NCBI RefSeq assembly: GCF_036325985.1
Contig: NZ_JAUHLI010000004.1
Span: forward strand, 124,001 to 188,000
From: Alkalimonas cellulosilytica
Lineage (GTDB): Bacteria > Pseudomonadota > Gammaproteobacteria > Enterobacterales > Alteromonadaceae
Direction of reading: 5' to 3'
DNA: 64,000 nt
A model generated the notes under the pieces. The model was given only the letters and a program-made list of their open reading frames with translations, had not been told where the DNA came from and made no database searches. This document shows positions 53,560 through 60,559 of the stretch, piece after piece. Both the position numbers and the translations under genes were made by a program. Position 1 is the first letter of the stretch, and each line of letters starts with the position of its first letter.

Positions 53560-53802
53560 ACCGATCGCATACTGCCATTTGATACCGCTGCTGCGCGTTG
53601 TTATGCCAGGTTAGCGGCAACTGCCAGAATGGCTGGCAGGGGGTTTCCAACACCGGATGGGTACATCGCTGCGATAGCGCAATCCAGAGGCTTTATCGTT
53701 GCTACCCGTGATACTGCACCTTTTGAGGCAGCAGCTGTGAAGGTGATCAACCCGTGGCAAGGCAAGCTTAACCTAAAGCTGGGCATTAAGAATTTGACCT
53801 GA
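53558..53802 (+). pseudogene. Duplicated 3' fragment of the FitB-like PIN toxin
   Basis: Bases 53558-53761 repeat 49486-49689 (204 bases) with about three mismatches by my reading, covering the last third of the toxin (from TDRILPFDT to VINPWQ). The first two acidic residues of the PIN site are missing, so it cannot be an active toxin. A 4-base shift after that changes the C-terminus to end at 53802. The left edge coincides with the end of the repeat motif. Confidence 0.88.
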
Positions 53803-53828
53803 AGGTTTCAAGAAATTTTGTTCTGACC
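53795..53828 (+). repeat. Right-hand repeat part, cut by the IS element
   Basis: TGACCTGAAGGTTTCAAG, then AAATTTTGTTCTGACC. The IS10-like element lies directly after this; the motif resumes at 55172 with CCAATATT. Confidence 0.75.
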
Positions 53829-55162
53829 CTGAGGGATCCCCACGAAATTGTTAGCGAAAACAAAAAGATGACATGATAAGGAACATTCATGGCGTTCGGT
53901 GATCAGATCAATCGCCAAACATCACTGAGACCAAACAACCATGAATGTTCGTACTATCTTGACCAATATCGTTTCATTTGTCACACCTAAAATGCATGCA
54001 ACCAGGCAAAAAGCTGTCATTGATTGTGTGCACAGCCTGGCCAATGGTAATGCTGCTACGGTGACCAGTATAGGCAGGGGAATTCACTCAAGTGCTCTTG
54101 AAAAACATAACATTAAGCGAGCTGATCGCTTACTCTCAAATGCTCACTTGCTACGTGAACAAACGCTGGTTTATGCTGCCATTTGCCAGCTGTTCTGCAA
54201 ATCAAAACACCCAACTATAAGTATTGATTGGTCAGATCTTGATGCAAGCGGCACACATTTTTTGCTTCGAGCTGCACTGACTTTCGATGGTCGGCCTATT
54301 ACTTTGTATCAGGAAGTCCATCCACTAAGCACAAAGGAAAAACCCGCGGTTCATCAGCAGTTTTTGTACACTTTATCAGTATTACTTCCCTCAAACTGTA
54401 AACCGGTGATCGTTACAGACGCAGGATTTAAAGCGCCCTGGTTTCGCCAGGTTAAGGCTCTTGGGTGGTATTTTGTTGGCCGGGTACGTAAGCCAAACTT
54501 TTATTCAACAGACCGTGGTGTGCACTGGCAATGTATTAGTCAGCTGTTTGCTAAAGCAACTCAGCGCCCGAAAAAATATGAAGCAGACATTGCAAGGTAT
54601 AAGCCCTTTACTTGCACATTGACCCTGTATAAACAGAAAAGCAAAGGACGCCATGTGCATAATGCGGATGGCAGCTTCAAGCGCTCAAAAGCGACCAAAA
54701 CGCATTCAAGGGGAAATACCGAGCCTTGGCTTCTGGCATCAAATTTACCGGCGTCGAAAAACCACAGTAGGCAGGTAGTGGCGATTTATCGGCAACGCAT
54801 GCAGATAGAAGAAAGCTTCAGAGACATGAAAAGTGCCAAGTTTGGTCTGGGATTTGAGCAAAATTGCAGTACCAAACGTCATCGTATCAGCGTTTTGTTG
54901 CTGTTGATCAACTTAGCCTGCTTAGCACTTATATTGCTCGGTGTTGGGATAACCGTAGCCAAGAAACATCGGCAGTTTCAAGCTAATACCGAGCGGGAAA
55001 AACGTGTGTTATCGTTTCATACTTTAGGTTTACGGGCCATAGCAAAACGCATGAAGCTGACAATAAAGCAGTGGCGCGAGGCATTACATCACTGTGAACA
55101 CCTGCTTGAGAGGTCATGCTATACCATTGTATGAAACAGAGAAATTTGTGGGGATCCCTCAG
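53829..55162 (+). mobile_element. IS4-family (IS10-like) insertion sequence
   Basis: A complete element of about 1334 bases. Ends are inverted repeats beginning CTGAGGGATCCCCAC on both sides, with AAATT nearby. A 9-base direct repeat GTTCTGACC flanks it (53820-53828 and 55163-55171), the size IS10-type transposases make. One transposase gene fills it. The target site is a CTGACCCC repeat copy. Confidence 0.92.
53941..55134 (+). CDS. IS4-family transposase, IS10-like
   Basis: 397 residues, full length. DDE residues in SIDWSDLDAS, VTDAGFKAPWFRQVKALGWYFVGRVR and the YREK-like YRQRMQIEESFRDMKSAKFGLG. Strong resemblance in layout to IS10 transposase (RADRLLSNAHLLREQ, QANTEREKRVLS). No frameshift, so the element could be active. 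Starts 112 bases inside the left end. Confidence 0.93.
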   Translation: MNVRTILTNIVSFVTPKMHATRQKAVIDCVHSLANGNAATVTSIGRGIHSSALEKHNIKRADRLLSNAHLLREQTLVYAAICQLFCKSKHPTISIDWSDLDASGTHFLLRAALTFDGRPITLYQEVHPLSTKEKPAVHQQFLYTLSVLLPSNCKPVIVTDAGFKAPWFRQVKALGWYFVGRVRKPNFYSTDRGVHWQCISQLFAKATQRPKKYEADIARYKPFTCTLTLYKQKSKGRHVHNADGSFKRSKATKTHSRGNTEPWLLASNLPASKNHSRQVVAIYRQRMQIEESFRDMKSAKFGLGFEQNCSTKRHRISVLLLLINLACLALILLGVGITVAKKHRQFQANTEREKRVLSFHTLGLRAIAKRMKLTIKQWREALHHCEHLLERSCYTIV

Positions 55163-55231
55163 GTTCTGACCCCAATATTATTGTGACCCCAATATTATTG
55201 TTCTGACCCCAATATTATGACCCCAATATTA
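55163..55231 (+). repeat. Four tandem copies of GACCCCAATATTA
   Basis: GACCCCAATATTA occurs at 55168, 55185, 55205 and 55219, two of them preceded by TTCT. They resemble the right-hand part of the local repeat (TTCTGACCCCGATATT) and start at the IS target duplication. Confidence 0.9.
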
Positions 55232-55290
55232 GTTTTGTTATGCTATTGACACCGAGAGGCTAATGGGTAACCCGAAAGTTCGATATTTGG

Positions 55291-55317
55291 AAAAAGCAAA
55301 CCCGCACTAGGCGGGCT
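55291..55317 (-). terminator. Terminator of pilA
   Basis: Read on the minus strand: GCCCGC, loop, GCGGG, then TTTGCTTTTT. An intrinsic terminator about 45 bases beyond the pilA stop. Confidence 0.7.
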
Positions 55318-55362
55318 TGTTGGCTTTGAGATTTGTCCTCGAAGGTTTAGTTCAAGGTTTAT

Positions 55363-55782
55363 TTAGTTACGGCAATTAGCTGGCACCCACTTGTGGACAG
55401 CTCCTGGTGCAGAACACTCCCATTCAACACCCGTATCACTTTCATTTGCAGTAAAGGTAAGAGCCACATCGTCGCCGTTTGCATCTACCGTTACTAAGAA
55501 GCTTGGTCCTGCATTATCGCAAGACGTAATTGTAGTATTTCCGATTACTGATGCGGCGCCAGTAGTAATTCCAGCGCAAGCAGTTGGTGCTCCGGTTACT
55601 AGATTCTCTGTCATAGTTGAACGGACTGCAGCGGCTACACCTATGCCTTCAGATACGATAGCACGTTTTGTGTAATCCTGATAAGCAGGCAAAGCCACAG
55701 CAGCCAAAATACCAATGATTGCGACAACAATCATCAATTCAATTAAGGTAAAACCCTGTTGGGTTTTTTGGATTGCTTTCAT
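55363..55782 (-). CDS. pilA: Type IV major pilin PilA
   Basis: 139 residues with a 10-residue leader ending QQG, then FTLIELMIVVAIIGILAAVALPAYQDYTKRA: class IVa pilin with the essential Glu5 of the mature form. Two C-terminal cysteines (WECSAP and ANCRN) mark the D-region; another pair lies in TACAG and SCDNAG. Processed by PilD and assembled by PilB and PilC, encoded 10-14 kb away. AGGAG precedes the ATG. Confidence 0.95.
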   Translation of the reverse strand: MKAIQKTQQGFTLIELMIVVAIIGILAAVALPAYQDYTKRAIVSEGIGVAAAVRSTMTENLVTGAPTACAGITTGAASVIGNTTITSCDNAGPSFLVTVDANGDDVALTFTANESDTGVEWECSAPGAVHKWVPANCRN

Positions 55783-56145
55783 AGTAAAACTCCTGAGTTG
55801 TTAACAGCCAATCAAAGGCTACCTCTTATTCTGCGGTAAATTACCAAATGCGCAAGTTGAAATTCGCATTTTTTTTGAATTTTTTTTAGTTGTTTGATTT
55901 TAATAGTAAAAAACCTGTTTTTGTTGCTAAAATCGCCAAAAAAATATAGTAAAAAAGTACTATTGATTGGGATGGTTTTAGCGACAAACCCTACCTTAAT
56001 GGGTTAGTTCTTGCTGGTTTTTTCTGTTGAAGGGACAATTTAGGGTCTGGCAGACTATCTGGAATCGGGGTCAGATTCATATCTAGAATCGGGGTCAGAT
56101 TCACATTTCGCTAAGGGTACTGAAAATGGTCAGATGCGCTTTTTT
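55783..56145. other. 363-base AT-rich stretch upstream of pilA
   Basis: Expected to hold the pilA promoter; it has long A/T runs (55868-55960) but I could not find a convincing sigma-54 or sigma-70 pair. Its left half contains two reversed repeat copies at 56065-56079 (TCGGGGTCAGATTCA) and 56089-56110. Confidence 0.6.
56065..56110 (-). repeat. Two reversed repeat copies
   Basis: TCGGGGTCAGATTCA at 56065 and TCGGGGTCAGATTCACATTT at 56089, 36 bases beyond the stop of the minus-strand ParE-like gene. Confidence 0.85.
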
Positions 56146-56391
56146 TCATGGTTCGAATTTTTTGTGCACCTGACCCGCTGGATCCATGCGTTGATGCAAT
56201 ATCCGAATAATGGTGATGCCATCGGCTTGTTTGATGAAATACAAACTATGGCTGTTGAAGGGAAAACTTCGGAGGCCGTCAAAAAACTCTGGTCGCTCGG
56301 TGCCTGACTCAGGGTTTTCGGCTAGCAGCTTTGCTATTTTCTCAAACTCATCAATGTAGGTTATGGCCTGTGCAGAGCCCCATTGCTCCAA
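56146..56391 (-). CDS. ParE-like toxin, N-terminus short or non-standard start
   Basis: 81 residues from TTG 56391. The text EQWGSAQAITYIDEFEKIAKLLAENPESGTERPEFFDGLRSFPFNSHSLYFIKQ and IRILHQRMDP fits RelE/ParE toxins, usually 95-100 residues. In the same frame upstream the codons SELEAIIDYT continue the family pattern to a stop at 56425, with no ATG or GTG. Either it starts at a rare codon inside the antitoxin's end or its first residues are lost. Partner: the Phd-like antitoxin just upstream. Confidence 0.75.
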   Translation of the reverse strand: MEQWGSAQAITYIDEFEKIAKLLAENPESGTERPEFFDGLRSFPFNSHSLYFIKQADGITIIRILHQRMDPAGQVHKKFEP

Positions 56392-56398
56392 GGTATAA

Positions 56399-56665
56399 TC
56401 AATAATGGCTTCGAGCTCGCTGTTTTAGGCGTTCAATCACAGCGTTGCCATCGGCAACCTGGCCGGATTTTAGTTCCTGAAGCCCTGCCATCAGAGCGGT
56501 TTGCAAACGTTCTGCCCTGCATGCTTCCAACTGGGCATATTCTTTGGCAGAGAGCACCACGGCTACAGGCTTGCCATTCTTGTTAATGCCAACCGGCTCA
56601 TGTTGAGCTTTGATCAGTAATTTACCAAACTCACGTTTGGCATCGCTGGCATTGAGGATTTCCAC
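56399..56665 (-). CDS. Phd/YefM-family antitoxin
   Basis: 88 residues from GTG 56665, with AAGGAA upstream. N-terminal Phd/YefM fold (EILNASDAKREFGKLLIKAQHEPVGINKNGKPVAVVLSAKEYAQLEA) and a helical C-terminus for toxin binding. First gene of the pair with the ParE-like toxin, eight bases from its apparent start. Confidence 0.88.
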   Translation of the reverse strand: MEILNASDAKREFGKLLIKAQHEPVGINKNGKPVAVVLSAKEYAQLEACRAERLQTALMAGLQELKSGQVADGNAVIERLKQRARSHY

Positions 56666-56769
56666 AGCGCTTCCTTATTAGAAATGGTCACTTTAATTAT
56701 TTTAGTTGGTTTGGATGCTTTTTGTCCAGTTGTGCGTCCGGCACAAATGAAGCGATAAAACTCATGGAA

Positions 56770-56790
56770 TCAGGGGTCAGATTCACATTT
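56770..56790 (-). repeat. Reversed repeat copy
   Basis: TCAGGGGTCAGATTCACATT, eight bases beyond the stop of the HepT-like fragment. Confidence 0.85.
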
Positions 56791-56797
56791 TTTCTAA

Positions 56798-56971
56798 TCA
56801 GTTTGAGCGTTGAGTCTGCTGGATATAATCAACCACCTGTTGATAGTGGCGCAGGATCACTACCCGTTGCAACACGTCACGGCTAAAGTTCAGGTAATCA
56901 TGCACTAAGGCATTGCGCAGACCAATGATGTTACGCCACTGGCTTTCATTTTTCTTCTGCTTGCGTGGCAT
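56798..56971 (-). pseudogene. HepT-like C-terminal fragment
   Basis: A 57-codon frame from ATG 56971. After MPRKQKKNE it reads SQWRNIIGLRNALVHDYLNFSRDVLQRV and HYQQVVDYIQQ, closely like the last third of the HepT-like protein at 58874 (KWRKIIGLRNALVHDYLNFNREVLQRV). The RNase motif RxxxxHxY is kept but the first two helices of the HEPN fold are missing, and there is no MNT partner. Its start region faces the MazE-like operator. Confidence 0.75.
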
Positions 56972-56981
56972 TTGATGGGAT

Positions 56982-56999
56982 GTTATATTTATATATAAC
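56982..56999 (+). promoter_or_regulatory. Inverted repeat, likely operator of the MazEF-type pair
   Basis: GTTATAT and ATATAAC, perfect 7-base arms with a TTTA spacer, 23 bases before the antitoxin start. It likely overlaps the promoter and is a candidate autoregulation site. Confidence 0.5.
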
Positions 57000-57021
57000 T
57001 TTATTTTATTGGAGAGCTATG

Positions 57022-57279
57022 ATGCACACCACGAATCTTCGTAAAGTCGGTGGCTCTGTCATGTTAGCCGTTCCACCAGCTTTTTTAGAGCAGTTACACC
57101 TTCAGGCTGGTACCACTGTTGGGTTGGCAGTTGATCATGGCTGTTTGGTCGTTAATCCCAATCCCCGGCCTCGATATACCCTTGAAGAGCTGCTTGCCGC
57201 TTCTGATTATTCGCAACCGTTGTCACCGGAGGAGCGCGAATGGGTTGACACACCTGCGGTTGGCGAAGAGCTTTTATGA
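57022..57279 (+). CDS. MazE/ChpS-type antitoxin (AbrB fold)
   Basis: 85 residues; ATG 57022 preceded by GGAG at seven bases (an ATG one codon earlier is possible). N-terminal swapped-hairpin domain: TTNLRKVGGSVMLAVPPAFLEQLHLQAGTTVGLAVDHGCLVV, then an acidic tail (LEELLAASD) for toxin binding. Overlaps the toxin gene by four bases. Confidence 0.88.
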   Translation: MHTTNLRKVGGSVMLAVPPAFLEQLHLQAGTTVGLAVDHGCLVVNPNPRPRYTLEELLAASDYSQPLSPEEREWVDTPAVGEELL

Positions 57280-57602
57280 ACAGGGGAGATATTTACCTGG
57301 TTTCTCTTGATCCGACGGCTGGCCATGAACAAAGCGGCCAGCGTCCGGTGCTGATTGTGTCAGCCACGGCCTTCAATCATGCTACCAAGCTGCCGGTCAT
57401 CTGCCCAATTACCACAGGCGGGGCCTTTGCCAAGCGGTTAGGTTTTGCCGTACCCGTTGAAGGTGGTAATACGACTGGCGTAGTGCGTTGTGATCAGCCC
57501 CGTGTCATTGATCTTTCAGCACGGCATGCCCGGAAGGTAGATACCCTGCCAGCATCCATTATGGATGAAGTGCTGGCCAAAGTGACTACACTATTTGAAT
57601 AA
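57276..57602 (+). CDS. MazF/PemK-family toxin
   Basis: 108 residues, full length: MNRGDIYLVSLDPTAGHEQSGQRPVLIVSA, LPVICPITTGG, TGVVRCDQPRVIDLSAR and a C-terminal helix. MazF-type endoribonuclease; the RPVLIVS and CDQ motifs are those of the ChpB/PemK group. Co-encoded with its antitoxin; the pair looks intact. Confidence 0.92.
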   Translation: MNRGDIYLVSLDPTAGHEQSGQRPVLIVSATAFNHATKLPVICPITTGGAFAKRLGFAVPVEGGNTTGVVRCDQPRVIDLSARHARKVDTLPASIMDEVLAKVTTLFE

Positions 57603-57605
57603 AAG

Positions 57606-57669
57606 TCAGGGGCAGATTCCAACCTTCGGGGTCCGGGGGCAGAAATTCGGGGTCAGATTCACATTTTTT
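57606..57669 (-). repeat. Reversed repeat cluster after the MazF-like toxin
   Basis: Partial copy TCAGGGGCAGATTCC, then CCTTCGGGGTCCGGGGGCAG, then ATTCGGGGTCAGATTCACAT (57645 on). Another partial, GAACCTTCGGC, follows at 57692. Confidence 0.8.
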
Positions 57670-57702
57670 CTAGGGGCTGTTGATCTTTTTTGAACCTTCG
57701 GC

Positions 57703-57985
57703 GAACCTTCGGGGTCAGATCCCCAATGAAAAAAAAACCAAGATTAACTTACCTCCGTGCTAGCGGGTAATAAATTCCGCTGTGACAGAGCTTGGATTAA
57801 TTGCTCTGCAAATTGATGAAGCATAGGGCTAAATTGACTGGCGGGAACCTTCGGGGTCAGATCCCCAATGAAATAAAGCCAAGTTTAACTTACCTCCTTG
57901 CTAGCGGGTAATAAATTCCGCTGTGACAGAGCTTGGATTAGTTGCTCTGCAAATTGATGAAGCATAGGGCTAAATTGACTGGCGG
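57703..57985. repeat. 141-base tandem duplication: repeat motif plus HEPN 3' end
   Basis: 57703-57844 and 57845-57985 are abutting direct copies, each starting GAACCTTCGGGGTCAGATCC and ending CTGGCGG. The right copy is the true 3' end of the HEPN gene (stop at 57885); the left copy is a detached piece of it. A few substitutions and A-run length differences separate them. Confidence 0.9.
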
Positions 57986-58382
57986 TATTGAGTGCATCGG
58001 CCAGAATAGTCAGATCTTCGATGTATTCATGCACCATTTTATTTCGCAATTGCCTCGCGAGCAGCCAGTTTTCAGCTGAATCGAGCCAACCAAAGCGTTC
58101 TGCTTTGTTCAGGTTATCGAGGACAGGTCCCTTAGGCTCACCCAATGCCAACAAGGTAGCAGGCAACAACTTATCACCCACATTATCTTGCAGCCTTGCA
58201 AAACGACTGGCAAAAGCATCCAGCTGTTCAGAAAAAGCTGGGTCGCGCTCTAGGTCTTGCAAACGTTTCGCAGTGACCGCTTCGCTAAACAAACGCTGTT
58301 GTGTTATTTCCAACTGGGTACGCTCTTTTTTTATCACCCGGATCAAAAAAGCCAGTCGTTGTTGTTCATCAAATGTTGGCAT
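57885..58382 (-). CDS. HEPN-domain toxin-like protein
   Basis: 165 residues, mostly helical. The C-terminal half has WLLARQLRNKMVHEYIEDLTILADAL with the HEPN RNase motif RxxxxHxY. The N-terminal half (LAFLIRVIKKERTQLEITQQRLF) is a long helix. Starts at the stop of the MNT gene. Likely toxin of a HEPN/MNT pair, in the order antitoxin-toxin. Its 3' end is duplicated just downstream. Confidence 0.8.
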   Translation of the reverse strand: MPTFDEQQRLAFLIRVIKKERTQLEITQQRLFSEAVTAKRLQDLERDPAFSEQLDAFASRFARLQDNVGDKLLPATLLALGEPKGPVLDNLNKAERFGWLDSAENWLLARQLRNKMVHEYIEDLTILADALNTASQFSPMLHQFAEQLIQALSQRNLLPASKEVS

Positions 58383-58678
58383 TATAAAGGGGTTCCGTTC
58401 GCTGCGATGGCGTGAATAGGAAAATGTTGCAGGTTTGGGGCGCTCAGCAATACGTCCACTTTTTGCAAGCCAATACGCTGCATAATTTTGGCTTCCAATC
58501 TGGCGGCGATCAGAGCGGGCTGCTCGATAACCATCGTAGAGCTCACCAGTAAATCAATATCGCCACCTCGCTTCTCATTCTGCTGCCGGGAGCCAAACAA
58601 AGTCACAGTGGCCTTTTCGCCTAACTCATCAGCCACAACGGATTTAATGTGCTTAATTTGTTCTGTAGTCAATCGCAT
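58382..58678 (-). CDS. MNT-domain nucleotidyltransferase, likely antitoxin
   Basis: 98 residues from ATG 58678 (MRLTTEQIKHIKSVV). Catalytic set VTLFGSRQQNEKRGGDIDLLV (GS...DxD intact) and a third Asp in KVDVLLSA. Predicted to modify and silence the HEPN partner, as MntA does with HepT. One base overlap with the HEPN gene. Confidence 0.85.
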   Translation of the reverse strand: MRLTTEQIKHIKSVVADELGEKATVTLFGSRQQNEKRGGDIDLLVSSTMVIEQPALIAARLEAKIMQRIGLQKVDVLLSAPNLQHFPIHAIAANGTPL

Positions 58679-58772
58679 AGCTACCTCTGATGGTTCAACT
58701 AAGTATAGTGGGCCATACCGAGGGTTACCAGCTTTTGCCACCCATCAACCTTCGTGAGTAAACCAGGTAATC

Positions 58773-58870
58773 AAGGGGGGCAGATTCACATTTTCCCATA
58801 TCAGTTGTGCGTTGAACCTGCGGATGATAAGAAATCCTTCCTAATAAAATTCGGGGTCAGATTCACATTT
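58773..58870 (-). repeat. Two reversed repeat copies
   Basis: AAGGGGGGCAGATTCACATT at 58773 and TCGGGGTCAGATTCACATTT at 58851-58870, the second only three bases beyond the HepT-like stop. Confidence 0.85.
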
Positions 58871-58873
58871 CTC

Positions 58874-59296
58874 TTAGGGGGTTGATCGCAGAGCTCGCGC
58901 CGCCTGCCCAATAAAATCAAACACCTGTTGGTAGTGGCGTTGGGTCAGTACTCGTTGCAACACTTCACGGTTAAAGTTCAGGTAGTCATGCACCAGGGCA
59001 TTGCGCAGGCCAATGATTTTGCGCCACTGGCTTAGTTCTTCCGCTGTCAACAAGCCAAGCTGGCTGAGTTTTTCAAAGCTGCTGTAAGCTTCGGCTGGTG
59101 CGCTGCCTTGCTGCTGTTTCACCCAGTGCTTGGCAATGCCGATAGCGGCTTCGGTGAGCACCTGCAATTGCCGTTCGGCAGCACTTTGCTCGATTTTTGA
59201 GAGGATCCCCTTGCTTGCCAACAGCGAAATCTCATCAAGCAACTGCAGGCATTCGAGGCTATGCTCGGTCAGGTTATCTAAATACGCATTAAGCAT
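58874..59296 (-). CDS. hepT: HepT-like HEPN RNase toxin (DUF86)
   Basis: 140 residues, four-helix HEPN fold: LDNLTEHSLECLQLLDEISLLASKG, LTEAAIGIAKHWVKQQ, SYSSFEKL-like region and LRNALVHDYLNFNREVLQRVL with the intact RxxxxHxY motif. HepT cuts tRNA or mRNA unless AMPylated by MntA. Its start overlaps the MNT gene by eight bases. Confidence 0.88.
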   Translation of the reverse strand: MLNAYLDNLTEHSLECLQLLDEISLLASKGILSKIEQSAAERQLQVLTEAAIGIAKHWVKQQQGSAPAEAYSSFEKLSQLGLLTAEELSQWRKIIGLRNALVHDYLNFNREVLQRVLTQRHYQQVFDFIGQAARALRSTP

Positions 59297-59690
59297 AGTG
59301 GGCCTTATGGTAAAGATGATCCAGCTCCCATTTGGACATCAGTCGACGCTCCAATTCGAGCCGGGCGAAATCGTTGCGGCAAAACAACAGGGTGTTGTCC
59401 TGGATGACGGTATAAGCCAGCGGCAGCGCCACCTGTTGGATATCAATCACCGACAGCTGTAGATCCGGCAGTTGTTGTTGCCAATCCAGCGCTAGCAGCT
59501 CCGGGGTCAGTCGACGCTCCAGGGGATCCGGCTCATAGTAAGAAAAAAGCACGGCCAAGTCGTAATCGCTCTGTGCAGAGGCTTGGCCCCTGGCGCGGGA
59601 GCCATACAGCCAAAGTGCATCCAGCTGATGGTTTGCGCTGGCCAGAGCCACCAATTGTTGGTGCACGGGGTCATCGATACGCGGTGGCAT
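59289..59690 (-). CDS. mntA: MntA-like nucleotidyltransferase antitoxin
   Basis: 133 residues; start at 59690 (MPPRIDDPVHQQLV). LDALWLYGSRARGQASAQSDYDLAVLF carries the full GSx10DxD signature, and LQLSVIDIQQVALPLAYTVI the third acidic residue. Pairs with HepT directly downstream. This is the complete module of the window. Confidence 0.88.
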   Translation of the reverse strand: MPPRIDDPVHQQLVALASANHQLDALWLYGSRARGQASAQSDYDLAVLFSYYEPDPLERRLTPELLALDWQQQLPDLQLSVIDIQQVALPLAYTVIQDNTLLFCRNDFARLELERRLMSKWELDHLYHKAHYA

Positions 59691-59760
59691 GACTAGCTCA
59701 GATGAATAATTGAATAAATTGAGTATACGTGACTTATTTCCGCAAGGGTAGGGTTGCTGC

Positions 59761-60423
59761 TTAGCTGCCAAACAACGCCAGCCGGCCGATAAATTCCTGG
59801 CCATGCTGGCTAAGCAGCCAGGCGATCAGCATGGCATTGCCGAGCACCACCAGCCAGAATTCGCGTTGAAAACGAAACTTACGGCGTTTATGCGCCAGCT
59901 TTTTTTGCGCTAGCAGCGCGCCCGGCCAGCCACCGATGAAGCTGTACAGTTGCAGGCTTTCTTCCGGCAGGCGCTGCACCTGGCCGCTAATCGCTGCAGC
60001 CTTGTCTTGTTGGTACAGCCAATAGGTAAAGAGGCTGGCTTCGATGTATAAAATGGGCAGCACGTAAGGCAGGCTGCCAAACAGCAAGGCAATGATCAGC
60101 AGCATTAAAAAGCCACTGCGAAAATACAGCGACACATCTTCGGCATAGCCCAGATCAATGGGTTGGTTGGGTTTATTGGCTTGGGGTTGCTGTTTGTCGG
60201 CCGCGGTAAACTGCAACTGAGTAGCAATGGGGCGGCCATGCTTGTCGGTGCCCAAGCTAAATTGCAACTCATCGCCAAGCTCGGGGCGAGCAGATTTGCT
60301 GACAAAATCACGGATATGAAAAAACAGCTTTTGCTGGCTTTGCTGGCAGATGAGAAATCCGAAGCCTTTCACATCCTGCCAGAACACCACCCGCCCGGTG
60401 CGCGGTGTGTCTGATTGCTGCAT
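59761..60423 (-). CDS. Cold-shock and DUF1294 membrane protein
   Basis: 220 residues. N-terminal cold-shock-like domain (TGRVVFWQDVKGFGFLIC, KLFFHIRDFV), a linker, then a membrane part (LMLLIIALLFGSLPYVLPILYIEASLFTYWLYQQDK) and the DUF1294 motif SLQLYSFIGGWPGALLAQKKLAHKRRKFRFQREFW. Function unknown; single-stranded nucleic acid binding at the membrane is suggested by the domains. Stands alone between the toxin-antitoxin region and nadC. Confidence 0.88.
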   Translation of the reverse strand: MQQSDTPRTGRVVFWQDVKGFGFLICQQSQQKLFFHIRDFVSKSARPELGDELQFSLGTDKHGRPIATQLQFTAADKQQPQANKPNQPIDLGYAEDVSLYFRSGFLMLLIIALLFGSLPYVLPILYIEASLFTYWLYQQDKAAAISGQVQRLPEESLQLYSFIGGWPGALLAQKKLAHKRRKFRFQREFWLVVLGNAMLIAWLLSQHGQEFIGRLALFGS

Positions 60424-60559
60424 GGCTTAGTGTTCACGCTAACATGGGTTCCTGTTTGAGTGTAACAGAAGCCGACAGTTCCGTGTCAATTTTTTGGTGG
60501 CAATGCCAGGCAAAGCGAAGCTGCACTGAAGCCGCAGTGATGCGGCTTCAAAGTAAAAG

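Noticed and set aside
55783..56040. A sigma-54 promoter for pilA
   Set aside because: TTGCGC and TTGGCT-like pieces exist, but no GG/GC pair at the required 10-base spacing was found.
49700..58870. The repeats as integron attC sites or a cassette array
   Set aside because: GTTAGGG next to some copies resembles an attC end, but the complementary RYYYAAC partner and the long folded structure are missing, many copies lack it, and no integrase gene is present.
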